From Casuarina equisetifolia (Eukaryota; Streptophyta; Magnoliopsida; Fagales; Casuarinaceae), in assembly GCA_028551475.1 (NCBI GenBank), contig CM052357.1, positions 6,681,931-6,745,930 of the forward strand: DNA of 64,000 nt, written 5' to 3'. Below the pieces are notes generated by a model, which saw nothing but the letters and a program-made list of their open reading frames with translations, was not told where the DNA came from and ran no database searches. How positions within the stretch are numbered: position 1 is the first letter of the stretch; each line of letters opens with the position of its first letter. Of the stretch, positions 1-13,100 are shown piece by piece. The position numbers were made by a program, and so were the translations under genes.

Positions 1-1229
1 CGCAGTAATGGAAACCGGGGCGCCCTACGTCGCAAGCATCACAAATGAAAGTCCGACGCAAGGGAAGTGCCATATAGAGGGCGAGTGGCTCTTGATGAAA
101 AAGTGGTTGCAAAATCTGTTTTGGTAATTGCGCACACCTTTCGTGAAGGGAGAAGCTACATTGCTCGCAACAATAAAAAGGGGGAAAGATGATCTGATCC
201 ATACATCCCACACAGCGCTGGTCATCACTGGACTGTTCATTGCAGAGGATTAAGTTGTGTTCTGGATGACTCTCGTGTTTCTCTATTACTAGAGGGCTTG
301 CTGTATCGGTTTCACCACAATCAGAACTACTGGCCCCAAACTCAATTCCTGCTCCCAACTCCTTCATCTCATTTGCACACCACAAGTGAACAATGTAACC
401 ACATTTATGACACAAGTAAGCTGCGTACCTCGTATCCACCGAGTGATTACAGACCTTACACTTGGGGTCGCCTGGAGGAAGAGAAAAGGTGCAAGTAAGG
501 AAGTGACGATATCCTCTTAACTTTTATGGTGCCCAAGTATTTCTGTGCACAATCATCATGAATCCAAAGTCCGCAGCGCTTACATAGGTAGGCCAGGTCT
601 TCTTTTTGCAAACCACAAGCTTGGCAAGTAAATTGGGGAATCGACTTCTGGATAGGGAAAAATTTAGGTGGCGAGCAGTTGTCAGCTTTAATTTGGACAG
701 AACAAGCACATTTGATGTCAATGGTGAATTTGCAATCGAAACATTGGTAAAAGAGGCCTTTATCGCAAAGTCTACTGCAAAGAACACAACGCGCATGCTC
801 TGACGGGTCTTTGGCATACAGTTTGTGTTTTGGGTGTGCTGGGTGTTTGTCAAATTCAGGGGGAGTGAAGCATGAAGAAGGACATGGCAGTTGGGAGTGA
901 AGCATCTGTAGGCTGGCGGAACCTAACACTGACTCGTGGCAAGCTGAACAAACAACTTTCTCTCCATCGTCTAGCACTTGAGTGCTGATCATGTGATGTA
1001 ATTCTTTAACTTCATCGTCTCCCAGCAACATCTCATGCTCAACATTCTTCATATCCTGAGTTTCTAGTACCTCGATGCATGATTTATGGAGGAGTGAATT
1101 ACATTTGCTGCAGTGGAAAGTGGGACCCACTCTGAGTTCATAACACAGAAAGCAAGCATGCTCGTCCTGGCTATCACTTGTCAATTCCAAGAGATGCCAA
1201 TTGACGACGCGCCTCGAAGTGTACTCCAT
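1..1229 (-). pseudogene. DC1-domain (Cys/His-rich C1) protein, frameshifted, 3' end beyond window
   Basis: Reading starts at the ATG at 1229-1227 and runs 257 codons to a stop at 456. The protein is a string of DC1-type zinc-binding repeats: CFLCYELRVG...CSKC near residue 27, CSACHESVLG near 93, CVLCSRLCDKG...CFDC near 147, and CQACGLQKEDLAYLCKRC near 199. After the last full repeat, at about 507-513, the frame changes. A different frame on the same strand carries on without a stop to the left edge and encodes further typical repeats (CKVCNHSVDTRYAAYLCHKCGY, then CVGCMDQIIFPPFYCCEQC). One extra base, or two missing, in the stretch around 510 explains the break. DC1 proteins are a large plant family of presumed signalling or stress-related zinc proteins; the function of this one is unknown. 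It is either a young pseudogene, a protein truncated to 257 residues, or a sequencing error. The true 3' end is outside the window. Confidence 0.8.
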
Positions 1230-4162
1230 TTCCTCCCGTCTACGATTTTCCTATCGCAAACGTAGAAATGGTTAGTATTGAGAAATCCATTACATGTTAT
1301 TTGGTCACACCGAAAGTGGATGTGTGAGACATTACGAAATATCCATCAAAGTTCAATGGCATTTTCATCTAAATCATGACTCCATATCAAAGAGATTGTA
1401 AACAACTTAGAAAATCAATCACAATGCCAATTGAAATTACCAAATCTGGGAGATATCTATGGGGCAAGTTTGATTATATCTTTCCTAATTAAATAATCAA
1501 ATAAAAGTATCAATTCATTCACCCAAATCCAGAAGTACATACCGCAAGTCTTGAATCACTGACACCCATCTCTTCTTGAAAAAAAGAACTCAAATGACTG
1601 AAAAACCTAAGAAAAAATAAAAGTAAATGTCATATAAAATTAAATCTACTAATAACAAGTATTGCAAAAGATTTTAACAAACACCTTTGAAGTGCATTTT
1701 TTTTATTACAAACATAATAGCAATGAAAAAGGATAAAATGGATGAAGAAATGACAAAAAAAAAGTGACAAGGAATTTACTATGAAACTTTGTATTTATTG
1801 AATCGCTAGTAAAATGAGTGACAACTAAATAATTGCATAAACATGTTTTTATTCAAAAGAATGAATAAATTCATCATACCTTCTAACTTTAGAGAAGATA
1901 AAATTTGTGCTCTCTTTCCAAGGTAAACCAAAATTAATAATGCTTCCAAAGCCACCCCAAGATAATTTATAAAGAAACTTATGATTCTACTTTTTTTTCT
2001 TTATTATTTTTCTTATTCCTTGCTTTCCTTTAGTACTCAATGTTTTGTTCCTTCACTTTGTCTTATTCTTTGTTCTAGTACCTTCTCTTTTCTTTTCATT
2101 GTTCTTCATTTTCTTTTTCTATGTATGTCTCTTTATTATGTTAATTTATATTTAATTTTACCTTCAATACCTAGAAAAAAAAAAGAGTTTTTGGAATTTT
2201 TTGTAAGAAAATATAATTACATTAGTTTTGATATGAGAAGCTTAAATGATTTCACTTCTTCGACATCTAAATTTTTCATTTATTTCAAAATCACCTTTAG
2301 TGCCCAATGTTTTTCTTTTTACAACACCATATATCAAGAAATATATAATGAAAAATTAATTAAGTTTATGCATGTCTTTTTTCCATTAAACACAAGAAAG
2401 ATAGTAAAATAGTAGCTTAATATGTCATGAATTAATATTTTATAAGAAAAATATTTTATGAGATGAAAACAGAATAATTTTCTCAAAAATATTTTTGCTA
2501 TTTGGTTCACATTGAAATGGGAAATCATTAAAACCCCCAATTTTAAAATAAAACTTATTTAGATTGTCTCAACTTTTTTTCATACTCGATGAATTAACTA
2601 TAACTAAACTATCCAACTTCATAAAAATCCTATTGTTATCACATATTTTCAAACATAATTTATTTGATAGTTTATATTTCCTTTTTATACATCTTTATTC
2701 TCTTACTTATTCTTTTCTTCACTTGCACTCATTCTTTTCCTTCACTTCTACACATTCTTCTACTTTAGCTTTTCTTCTTTTTCTTGTTTTATACAAATTC
2801 CATTATTCTTTGTCTTTTTCCTTCATCTTTTCACTTCTTTTGCAAGTTTAGGCTATGTTTACAAGTGTTTCCTCTTAATATCTATTGGGCTTGAAAGCGA
2901 TCGGAGAGGGTCAACTTCTACTCATATTGCACACACAGACAAAAGTAAAACTACTAAAAGGCAGCTAGATCTTCATTACAACACTCCATCACTCAAGGCC
3001 GAACATAAAAACTTAAGTAATCAAATGTTAATAGATAACCAATGATTAATCAACACATAAGTTTATAGGCATATCATGGGTGCACAATTTACATTGCAAT
3101 TAATATTCTATTTTCATACATGTTTCTCTACTCTGTTTCTTTATTTTCCTTCACTTTCACACATTTTAGCAAATATTTGCAAGTGGAAACTAACTTTTTA
3201 TTCTTTACTTAACATTTCATAAATAACCTTAACAATATTTTGAACATTTATTTCATACTAACAGTTAATAGTATTTCCAAACAGACTTAAATAACTAATA
3301 ATCTGATAAAAAAGAATCAGAAATTAATTTCTTAATGTTTTTAAAGCATATTATATTTTCGTTTATTAATTGCTTCTTTATTCTCTCGCTTTATCTTTTT
3401 TTTTTTTCACTTCCACACATTCTTTTCTTTTTATTTTCCTTCTCTTTCTTGTTTTATACATGTTCCTTCATTTTCTTACCTTACTTTTTTCTGGCTCCAA
3501 TTTTCACAAAACGCATGATAAAAAACAAAATTTGAAAAAGGAAATCTGCATAAATCACTTTACAAAAAACAGAACATATCCCATAGTTTGACCAAAAGCA
3601 TTTTTCAGTTCAACAACGACTACTTTTTTTTCTAGCCACATGTTTAAAGCCATAATTAATGCTTTGGCAAAAAATATCACATAGGTGTACAATATTTCTA
3701 AAAGCATATGCATATTCAATCGAATTTAGTAATTTAGTGCAGCTTACTCAACTTTTATTTCACACATCTATCCATCCAACAAGAAGTTCGATAAGGTTGG
3801 GTAGAACACGCTTAAATTTCAAAACCTAAGCTTGAAAAGCAAAACACAGGACATATAAACTGCCTTCAAAAAATCCACACTTAATGCAAAACATCAGAAA
3901 ACACGTTCTATAAGATATTCTCCAGGCATTTTCTCTAGCAAACAACCACAGCTCCATCTGACAGCCCTAATATGTGCCAGACGTAGGGAACCATCCGGCC
4001 CATGCACCATTGTATTGTTTTCATTAATTGTTCTCACAAACTGTAGAATACAAGTGTTCGAAACTTCTTTTCATCCCCTCTTAGTGCTAATAGCTAACAA
4101 GTAACATTAAGAAGATATCAAATTTATCAAAGTAACTCGATTGCAAATTGAAAATGTATCTC
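1230..4162. other. Intergenic, AT-rich with pyrimidine-rich blocks
   Basis: No gene could be recognised. On the plus strand there are several related T/C-rich blocks (about 1988-2115, 2690-2850, 3120-3170, 3375-3490) that share phrases such as TTCACTTCCACACATTCTTT and TTTCTTGTTTTATACA. This suggests copies of one decayed low-complexity repeat. Open frames here (for example 1981-2412 and 2564-2851) are Phe/Leu/Ser-rich by-products of those tracts. The last 250 bases or so before 4162 are probably the 3' untranslated region of OLA1. Confidence 0.5.
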
Positions 4163-7100
4163 TCACTTCTTCCCACCCCCAGAGACATTAAACTTGAAAA
4201 ATATAATGTCTCCATCTTGAACAACATATGTTTTGCCTTCTTGTTTATACTTTCCAGCTGCCTGTAAAAAGGAAAAAGAAAAAAATCATTGGATATTTTA
4301 TTTACTCCTGAACTGAAAACAACAACCAAATTCAAACACAATTACAAAAAGTTAGATCAAATGAGCAAAAAAGACGACGAACAAAAATTATAGAAGTCTA
4401 ACATCGGTTGATGCCAAAAACCATTTCAATTGCAATAGGGAGGTCAGAGTCATGTAATTAATGATCCTCCCTCCTCCCTCTGATAAAAGTAAGTGAAAAC
4501 TAATAAGATATCTATAATTCTAGAATCCATCAAAAGAATAGCAAGTTACTGTTTGCCACACACCAATGAAATATCTTGCTCCAGGAACTGTAGGCGACAA
4601 TCAAATCTCATATCACACTGATCCTAGACCCCTTACCCCATTGAAACGCCTAGCACCCTAAATCTGTATTTTGAGTCCAAGTTTTGAATTCTAAAAACAA
4701 TTGTTTTTGGCCACTTTTAAAATCTTTCTGGGTTTAAAGAAATTGGAGAGAATGAACAGCCTAAAAGGACCTCCCACTACCAAAAGGTGGGGGGGGGGGG
4801 GGGGGGGGGGGTGTGGAAAGAAGAAGAAAAGATGAAGGGAAGAGAAGAAAACGAGCAGCATATTCAATCGAAGTGTACACATTCATAACCATATAAGAGG
4901 ATATCTGGAGAAGTATCTACCTTTACAGCAGCCTCACTACCAAGTTCCTTTAGATCCTCAAATTTCATTACCTAAACATCATCAAAACAACTAACTCAGT
5001 AAATTTGAAGGACTTAGTAGACATATTAATAACAAATTGAACAATAAAATCAAATATATACCAATATCAACTGGAGGCTTTTGGAAGAGATTTTTACTCT
5101 GTGATTATAGTTTTGAAGCATTTTGACAACCGCAAAACCAGTACAATTGCTTGTTGCAACAATTCATTTAGTAACACTGAATAGCTAGCATGCTTAATGA
5201 AACATCAACATCAACATCAACATCAACATTTTACTAAATATTGGGTAGCATCTCATATGGGTACATAGCATGTTGATTCAGGATGGGAAAGGAAGAGGTC
5301 AAGTTTATGGCTGTAACAAAGGTTTTAGCAGTGCTCCCACCCTTAAGAAACAATGCATGCTACCCAACATGCTTGAATGGCGGAATAGAGAAGAAATGGA
5401 GAAGCGACAGATAATTGTTACAGGCCACATACCAATGTTAACAATGCCACAATTGTTCAGAAAGAAAAAGAAAAGGACCAAACAGCTGGAATCAAGAAAA
5501 AGTCAAAAATAATGAGCTAGGAGACCTCAGCACAAATGAATCCTCTCTCAAAATCAGTATGGATTGCCCCTGCAGCTTGAGGAGCCTTCGACTGCTTTCT
5601 AATTTGCCAGCATTTCACCTACAAAATGGGAGTTATTTGGACACTCTGTAATTAAGCAAGGCAATAAGACAGAATGCTACAAAAAGCACATGCCAAGCAT
5701 GAGTGATGCAAATAAAGTTATAGTTAACGCAAAAGGTTCGTTGGCTCAAAAATATCAAAAGTGCTACAGATGAACAGAAAGCACTCCGACAAAAAGTCAT
5801 GCTATTTGAGAGAAACGAGTACAGAACAACAAAAGAAAATGGTCCTAGAAAACTATGAAGAAGATATATTACCTCATCAGGTCCCGCTGTAAAGAAGTAT
5901 ATCAGATTAATTGCCGAAAAACCAGTCTTTATAATCTTTGGAAGGGCACTGTAGCAAAGTAGAAGGTACTTGTCATAACGTTAAATATCTGTTGCATAAC
6001 CATAAACTACTCATCCAGGAGGAAATAAAGCAAATAGTTGGAAGCACTACACCAGAGTAGAATTAATTTGTCCTAATTAACTACGAATTTACCATTTATC
6101 TTAGTTGCATGACCTTGTACCACTTAATCCAATAAGAGTTGAAGACCAAACAAGAGAATCAAATAATTGGAAGCACAAAACCTAACATGGTTAGTACAAC
6201 AGGAAACTGAAAGAGATGAGTCAATCCCATTGGAAATAGCATTTCCTAGCAAGTAATAGGATAGGCCTCCTAAATACAAACCAGTAGAACCACAGATTTA
6301 CATGATATACAGAAATCTGTGTCTTTAAGTGGGCAGCATGTAATATGCAAATCTAAAAGTTATAGCAGGTAAACTAATACAGAAGGAATAGTCTATACAG
6401 ACCAAAATCTCTACCAGAGGATGCAAAAATCTGTTCTTCTAGTAAAGAAGATTTAGCAATACTGGAGAACAGGGGCATGGAACTGGTCCGCTAGTGTTCA
6501 AAATTAAGAATATCGTTCACAATAAGGTATGCAACAAAAAAGTTATATGCTGGGTACATTCCAGGAGTCCAATCAAGGGCAACAGTTACCAATACTTCTT
6601 TTATTTTGGTAAGACAGCTCCTTCATACAGGTGTAAAGACCATATTTCAATCACAAATGATGAAGCTACACCAATTGAAATCATCTAAAGTCCAATGACT
6701 TCGCAATTCAAAATCAAGGAAATCAGAGTTCAACATAGCAAACCAGAACAGTAATTCTTCAGGCTCAAAAATGTGAATTGAGACAGTTTTGGGAGTAGCT
6801 TTTAACGAACTTGGCACTTTGTAAAAGCAATACGGGCCAGAGTTCAGAAAAGAAATCATTAAACCAGGGCTGCAAGTCAAGATTGTGGCAAGAATTTTTG
6901 AAAAATTATGAAATTCCGAAGACTTCTGTATTATAAATATCAAAGCCATTGCAAGAATACCATATAGGCAGAAGTAGCATTAGGGCAGTGATGACCATAT
7001 ACTACACTCCATTACTCAATGTAGTAGTGTTGATCTATCTGAAATTTGTTAAAAGAGAAAAGAAGACAATTTTTGGTATCATGGGAAAGTTAGGGGAATT

Positions 7101-10100
7101 AAACATGTCAAGATAACATAACTATTGAAATGCTAACAGAATAACAATAGTTTACAGGTATCATCGAAACCTGAGCAATTTCTAGTCTTAATTCATTCAA
7201 ATTTATGATGTCTCCAAACACACGAGATAACACCCTTCATCCATTAGCTAACATATACAAGGTTTCAGGGTTCATCTACTACCCATAAGAAAGATAAAAC
7301 TGGAAAATGCAAACCTTTGTAGATTGTTCTCCTCACAATATTTTGCAGCTTCATCTGCTGACATATCAGCCAGATTCCTCTCTAACGCACAACTGAAAGG
7401 AATAATTGGTTCACCACCATGTTCCTGCACCCTGAAAACAAAAGGAACTATCTGACTTTGATTCTTCTCAATATGAGACAGATCTTGAAGGAAAATTAAA
7501 ATTAAAATTTATATTATAAAATTAATTAATAAGAAGAGCATCAGAAAAGAGAGGAGGAAAAATAGCAAGCTAAATCACTTGCAGCCCCATAAGCAAAAGA
7601 AGATAAGCAGCAATCAAAGGTTTCTAAGAGTCACTAAGCTAAGTGAATTTAAAATGAACACAGGAATTTGCTGAAAGGAACTTTGGTTTCTTTCACACCC
7701 AATGCCACAACTATGCATTCTTGTTCTTCCGGTACTTTAACAGTTTAAACACCAAAAAATACTTACCTGCCTTCAAACTCAGTGAAAGAATGATTATGTT
7801 AGCGAGGCAATCTCCTAGCACCTACAGCATACTAGAGTTTGAAGGCTTACATACTTGAGCAAAACTCAATGAAGAGGACATTAATTTTAGAACAACTGGG
7901 CCACAAGGGACAAGTATTGAAATGAAGAGAAGCAAAAGAACTTGCAGTACTTTAGAATCTCCCCCTTGACATTCTAAATGGAGAAGCCTAAAAGCAACGT
8001 AGAGAGAAGATGATAACAAATCAGCAGTTGACCACCCTATAATAGTGCCTAAACTACTGGCTCCACAACTTGACAGGTTCTCTAAATCCGAAATTCACGA
8101 TTAAAATAGTATCTTGATCATCTAGTCTGGATTGAACAGAAAAGTAGAAATCTATGTCCTATGGATTGACAGCAGTGCTGTAAAATCTTCCTTAGGCATA
8201 AGGCTTATGTTTCAAAGACTTTAATTACCAGTCCAGTCCTTGCCCAACATTTTGAACAATATTACTAACTCAAAACTTATTAAACCAGCTTCACAATAAG
8301 TGGATCCAAAATGTTTCCAAAGAGTGCTAATACATCAGCACAAAAGCAGTACCATAAACAGCCATATATTGTACTTCACTTCTGTTCAGAACATGTGTGC
8401 TGAAACCATGGAAGGAGAGAACACAGGCAGGAAGCCATACATTGAGAGAGAGAGAGAGAAGACAACAAAAAAAATATGATTAAGAAACTCACGAAAATAA
8501 ATTATAAATATATGGGACATACCACGCATGGATTTTTGGCAGAAATTTGTTCTTTTTTCTCTGGTAATCTTTCTCATTCATATTAACCTGCAGAGAAAAT
8601 AGGATACCCTTGTAATCATATTCTGTCAATTTTCCATTTGATAGGTAAGCAAACCACACCTCATGCAAATTGGGCCAGTGACCACACACTCGCTCCATTA
8701 TTTCTGATTATTTCAGTTAATAAATGTTTAAAGACGGGATAGCATAAAAACTGAAGACTGCACTTCAAAAACCTTTCTCGAGAGAAAATTACGGGAAGAA
8801 AACAGTGCCAATGGTCTATTAATTCACCATATGATTGATGAATGTCCTTGGTGTCATTCTGTAAAACAGATGCCACCCAATTAGTGTGAGACCTTGACTT
8901 ATTGTTCTTTGTACATCAACTTTTCATTTCATTACCACTCAATCCAAGCTCTTGGTTTTTCTTCAAATTGACCATGGAATGATGAGTGTATGGTCAACTT
9001 GAGGCAGTAAAGCCTTTTCAAGTTCTAGATCATACACCGATACTAGATAATCTCTTATGTGCCTCTTCCTTGTTGTAAAGAACAATTGTGACAGCTGGCA
9101 TGTGTCATGAAACTTAACAAAAATAGTACAAGCAATTTACAGCCACACAAATTACCAGGAATTAATATACTCCAAGTCCCTGCCAGATTGGCATGAACAT
9201 CAGCTTCAAGATACAAAGAAGATTGATCTACTCGACACAAAAAGACAAACTTATGGCAGACCAAATATGTAGAGCAGGCATTAATTTATTGGCATTCAGA
9301 CCTGTGTCTCTTCAACTTTCTAGTGTTTTTTAGGTTTTTAGGATATAACACTGTAAAAGAAATCAAGAGAACTTCAAGCATACATGGCACCACCGTCCCC
9401 ACCAACAGAAAAAGCACTTCAGACCATCAACTTCAAAAGGAAGTAAGCTGATGAATAATGTGTTTACTTGTGCTTTCTTTCTTCATAAAAATATTTTGAA
9501 AAGTCGATGGAATGAGCAGCCAATTATTTTTGGTGAACATAACCTGCCCACATTTTATGGAATCAAATCCAGGGCCCCACCTCCATCCCTTGTTCGCCAG
9601 TCAAGCAGATATCATTTGGTACAAAGGTCATTGGCATAGGCAAACCATGAAGTAATCATATTTTGCATAAAAAGATTGCCAGTACATAGACATTGGAATA
9701 TCAAGTAAATCTCTATTTATACAAGTCGAGATTTAAACTTAAGAATTGCTCCAATGCCGCTAAGATTTTCCATCTGTGTTTACTTGTGCTTTCTTTCTTC
9801 ATAAAAATATTTTGAAAAGTCGATGGAATGAGCAGCCAATTATTTTTGGTGAACACAACCTGCCCACATTTTATGGAATCAAATCCAGGGCCCCACCTCC
9901 ATCCCTTGTTCGCCAGTCAAGCAGATATCATTTGGTACAAAGGTCATTGGCATAGGCAAACCATGAAGTAATCATATTTTGCATAAAAAGACTGCCAGTA
10001 CATAGACATTGGAATATCAAGTAAATCTCTATTTATACAAGTCAAGATTTAAACTTATGAATTGCTCCAATGCCGCTAAGATTTTCCATCTGAGCCAATT

Positions 10101-13100
10101 TCTTGTACCAAAAAATAAACTTCTTTGAATCAGCTGCATCTAACTTAACCTAGGACCATCAATGAGATTATATTATTATCATGAAAGGACAACTCACCAA
10201 GTAAACAACAGGCTTTGCAGTAAGCAATTGAAAAGTATTTAGTATCTCAATATCAGCAGCTTTCCAGTCCCCAAGACGGACATCTTTTCCATCCTCAAGC
10301 CATGCTTTAACCTGTAGAAATGCCACATCTGTGACCACTCCATATTGAACATACAACAATCACAAATGGCAAACCATGTGTACTGAACTAGAAGAATGAA
10401 AGCATGTTAGATTTACAAAGAAACTGAAGCATCTAGAAAACCTTAAAGAGTATCAAGTGTATCTGATATATTCCATTCATTTCCACGTATCATGACTACA
10501 TCCTTTTTCCAAAGTAAAGCACAAATATCAAATGTATTTGCACAAGAGATTACAGGAAATCAGACCATATTCATAAAACAAATAGATAAGAATATAGTTG
10601 TTTTTCAACAAAACAAAACTAAAAAAAAAAACATAAACGGCAAAGGATGAAAGCAACCAATTAGACTTAAAAAACCCTTATCTAGTATTGGAAATATATG
10701 CAGTAAATTGTTACCGCACAGTAAGTAACCCCATAAGGCAAGAAAAGAAAGGTTGCACATTCAGATAAAGATTACTGTCTGAAGCTATCAAACACAAACC
10801 TTTTGACAGAGGTCATGCTCTATTTTTAACTGCTTGTCGTTGCTCCTCTTCATGCTCTTTTCTAGATCTTCTATCCTCTTTTCCATGAACTCAACATCCT
10901 ATGGTTAAGTCACATAAAAAATAAGTTCAGAACATTTCCTACCAGGCACATATTGCCAGTCCAAATATGCAAATACAGGTAGACAACTTGGAAAGAAATG
11001 GACGGAAAGTACCACAAGGATACTAAAAACAGAAAGTTGTGGAGCATAAAACATCATGATTAGGAGTAATATCCGTAAAATAATAGAAGTACCAATAAAT
11101 TTAAATGTGGGTACAATATCTACATTAAAAGGAAAAAAGATAACAATACCTAGCCCAAGAGCTAAAGGGGTTAGACACACTTTGCAAACAGAAAATGTAT
11201 GGAACTATCAAGTATGTGATGCACTAGATAGTAATGACTGTAACTCATCACAATATTATGACCTTGCCCTTTTGATTACCTTACACACCATAAAAGTGAA
11301 GTCGGTTCTAAATACATAACTTTCTCCGATTGACAGAATATACACAAAATTCATGTGCAGGGGTAAACTCGACAAACAAAATAAGTTGGTGACTCTTGAA
11401 CTTCAAAAAGGGCCTAGATCCATGCAACTAAAAATGTCCTAATGCCATCATAAATCCTAGTGCCAGGGGAACTTTCGCCTAAAATTTTCCTCCCTACTGT
11501 GATGGCACTAGTCACACAAATGCCCAATGTCAGTCAGACACACTTTACGAGGCTTAACAAACCATATATCTCAAAGGAGGATTATGCCAGTCTTGATGCA
11601 CAATTTGGAAACACAAAAGACACCTTTACGAGGCTTAACAAAGAGCCATACTAGCTTGGCTATTAAAACAGCTCAAGCTTTTACAATCAATACCCAAAAA
11701 CCCAGGTCACACGAAAAGGCAAAAACAACCACACCATAGAGGTCTGTTATGCAACTACACACAACAGATCCGCTTGCTGCTCACAAGACAATGCCACCTC
11801 TTATCCCAGCAGAACTTGGACTCTTGTTTCACTGAGAAAACTCTTCCACAAAGTCACAAGAATGTTCACAGAAACTCCACTCACTGGTCTGGTTGTCCAT
11901 CAACACGGCCTTTTAATAAGCTTAGCCACTTGAGGCCTTGTTTCATGCATGCATGCCACCTACGTGGAAGGCAGCCCCTTCCTGCAGAACAACGGTTGTT
12001 CTGCTTGAGTCCTTGCTTGGTGCCCAAAGCAAACTGCAATACAGCTGCCCACTAATGCCCAAACTCCTAGAACAAGTCAGCATGCAGAAAGAAAACCCTG
12101 CATGTAGATTGCTTGCTGCCACATGCAAGCTTGTCTACATTTCTACCCTTTCCAGCATGCACATGCATGGTCCCATCCTTTTCCCTAACCAACCTGCAGT
12201 CCTGCAGCTTGAACACTCGTACCTCTCATCCACACAAGTGAATGGGGAGTTTGGCCCTCTACTCTCTAGGCCAGACACCATACTTAGCAGCCGGTCTCAT
12301 ACTCAAGCTCAGCTTGCCGCTGCACCCATATTTGCACTAATCAGTGCTACGCATACTCACAGTTCATGATATGTGACTACCTACCCCACTCACCCCAACA
12401 AGTTCGTCTTGGCTTTATGTCATCCTTAGCCACACCTTTGCTGCAGCGAGGACAGGCAGCATGCCAACCATAATTGTAGATTATGACTTACTCAAGCAGC
12501 CAGATGTTAACCTCACATGCTCGGCACTTGGCCAGGACCCAACGGCACCTCTGTACAAGTATTAGCATCTCATAGCATGCCTACCTCATGCTACAGTTTA
12601 CTGGTTGTGACAACCTTGTCCAAGAATTATCCATCACAGAAATTATAAACATCAGTAAAATAAAACATAATTAACTGAGAAGTGAGAAGATACTGCAGAC
12701 CACATTGTTTGTGTTCTGGGTCCCAGAACACCTATTATAGATTCAGCAAACTTAGGAGCTGACATCGCTAGCCATTATAGTAATATTTGCATGCACCTAA
12801 AAATCGCAAAGACTGTAAATGTAGAGTAGCATTATAACTGATTTAAGGTTTTACAGAGAACCATATGATCAGCGTCAAGCTTACATTCTACTACTGCAAA
12901 TTGCATGAAAATTCTACACCCATGTGTCTGGATTAACTTTGTTAGGCCTTGAAACTAGTCAACCCCTTCCAAGAATGAACATGCGTATAAGGCCAACTTA
13001 TAGAAGTACAGAAACATGCAGCACCTTTCATTGAGCTTTTTTTTCTAAACTACCAGAATACAAGACAGAATTGTCAAAATTTCCTAGTGTTCTTTTACAC

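Noticed and set aside
456-458. Stop at 456 as the natural end of the DC1 gene
   Set aside because: The last 19 or so residues before it do not look like DC1 sequence, whereas the other frame continues the zinc repeats past this point.
1981-2851. Open frames of 143 and 95 codons
   Set aside because: They are Phe/Leu/Ser-rich translations of pyrimidine tracts with no domain and no splice context.
11774-12369. Overlapping open frames of 93 and 143 codons in OLA1 intron 4
   Set aside because: They fall in the GC-rich repeat-like block, overlap in different frames and show no recognisable domain.
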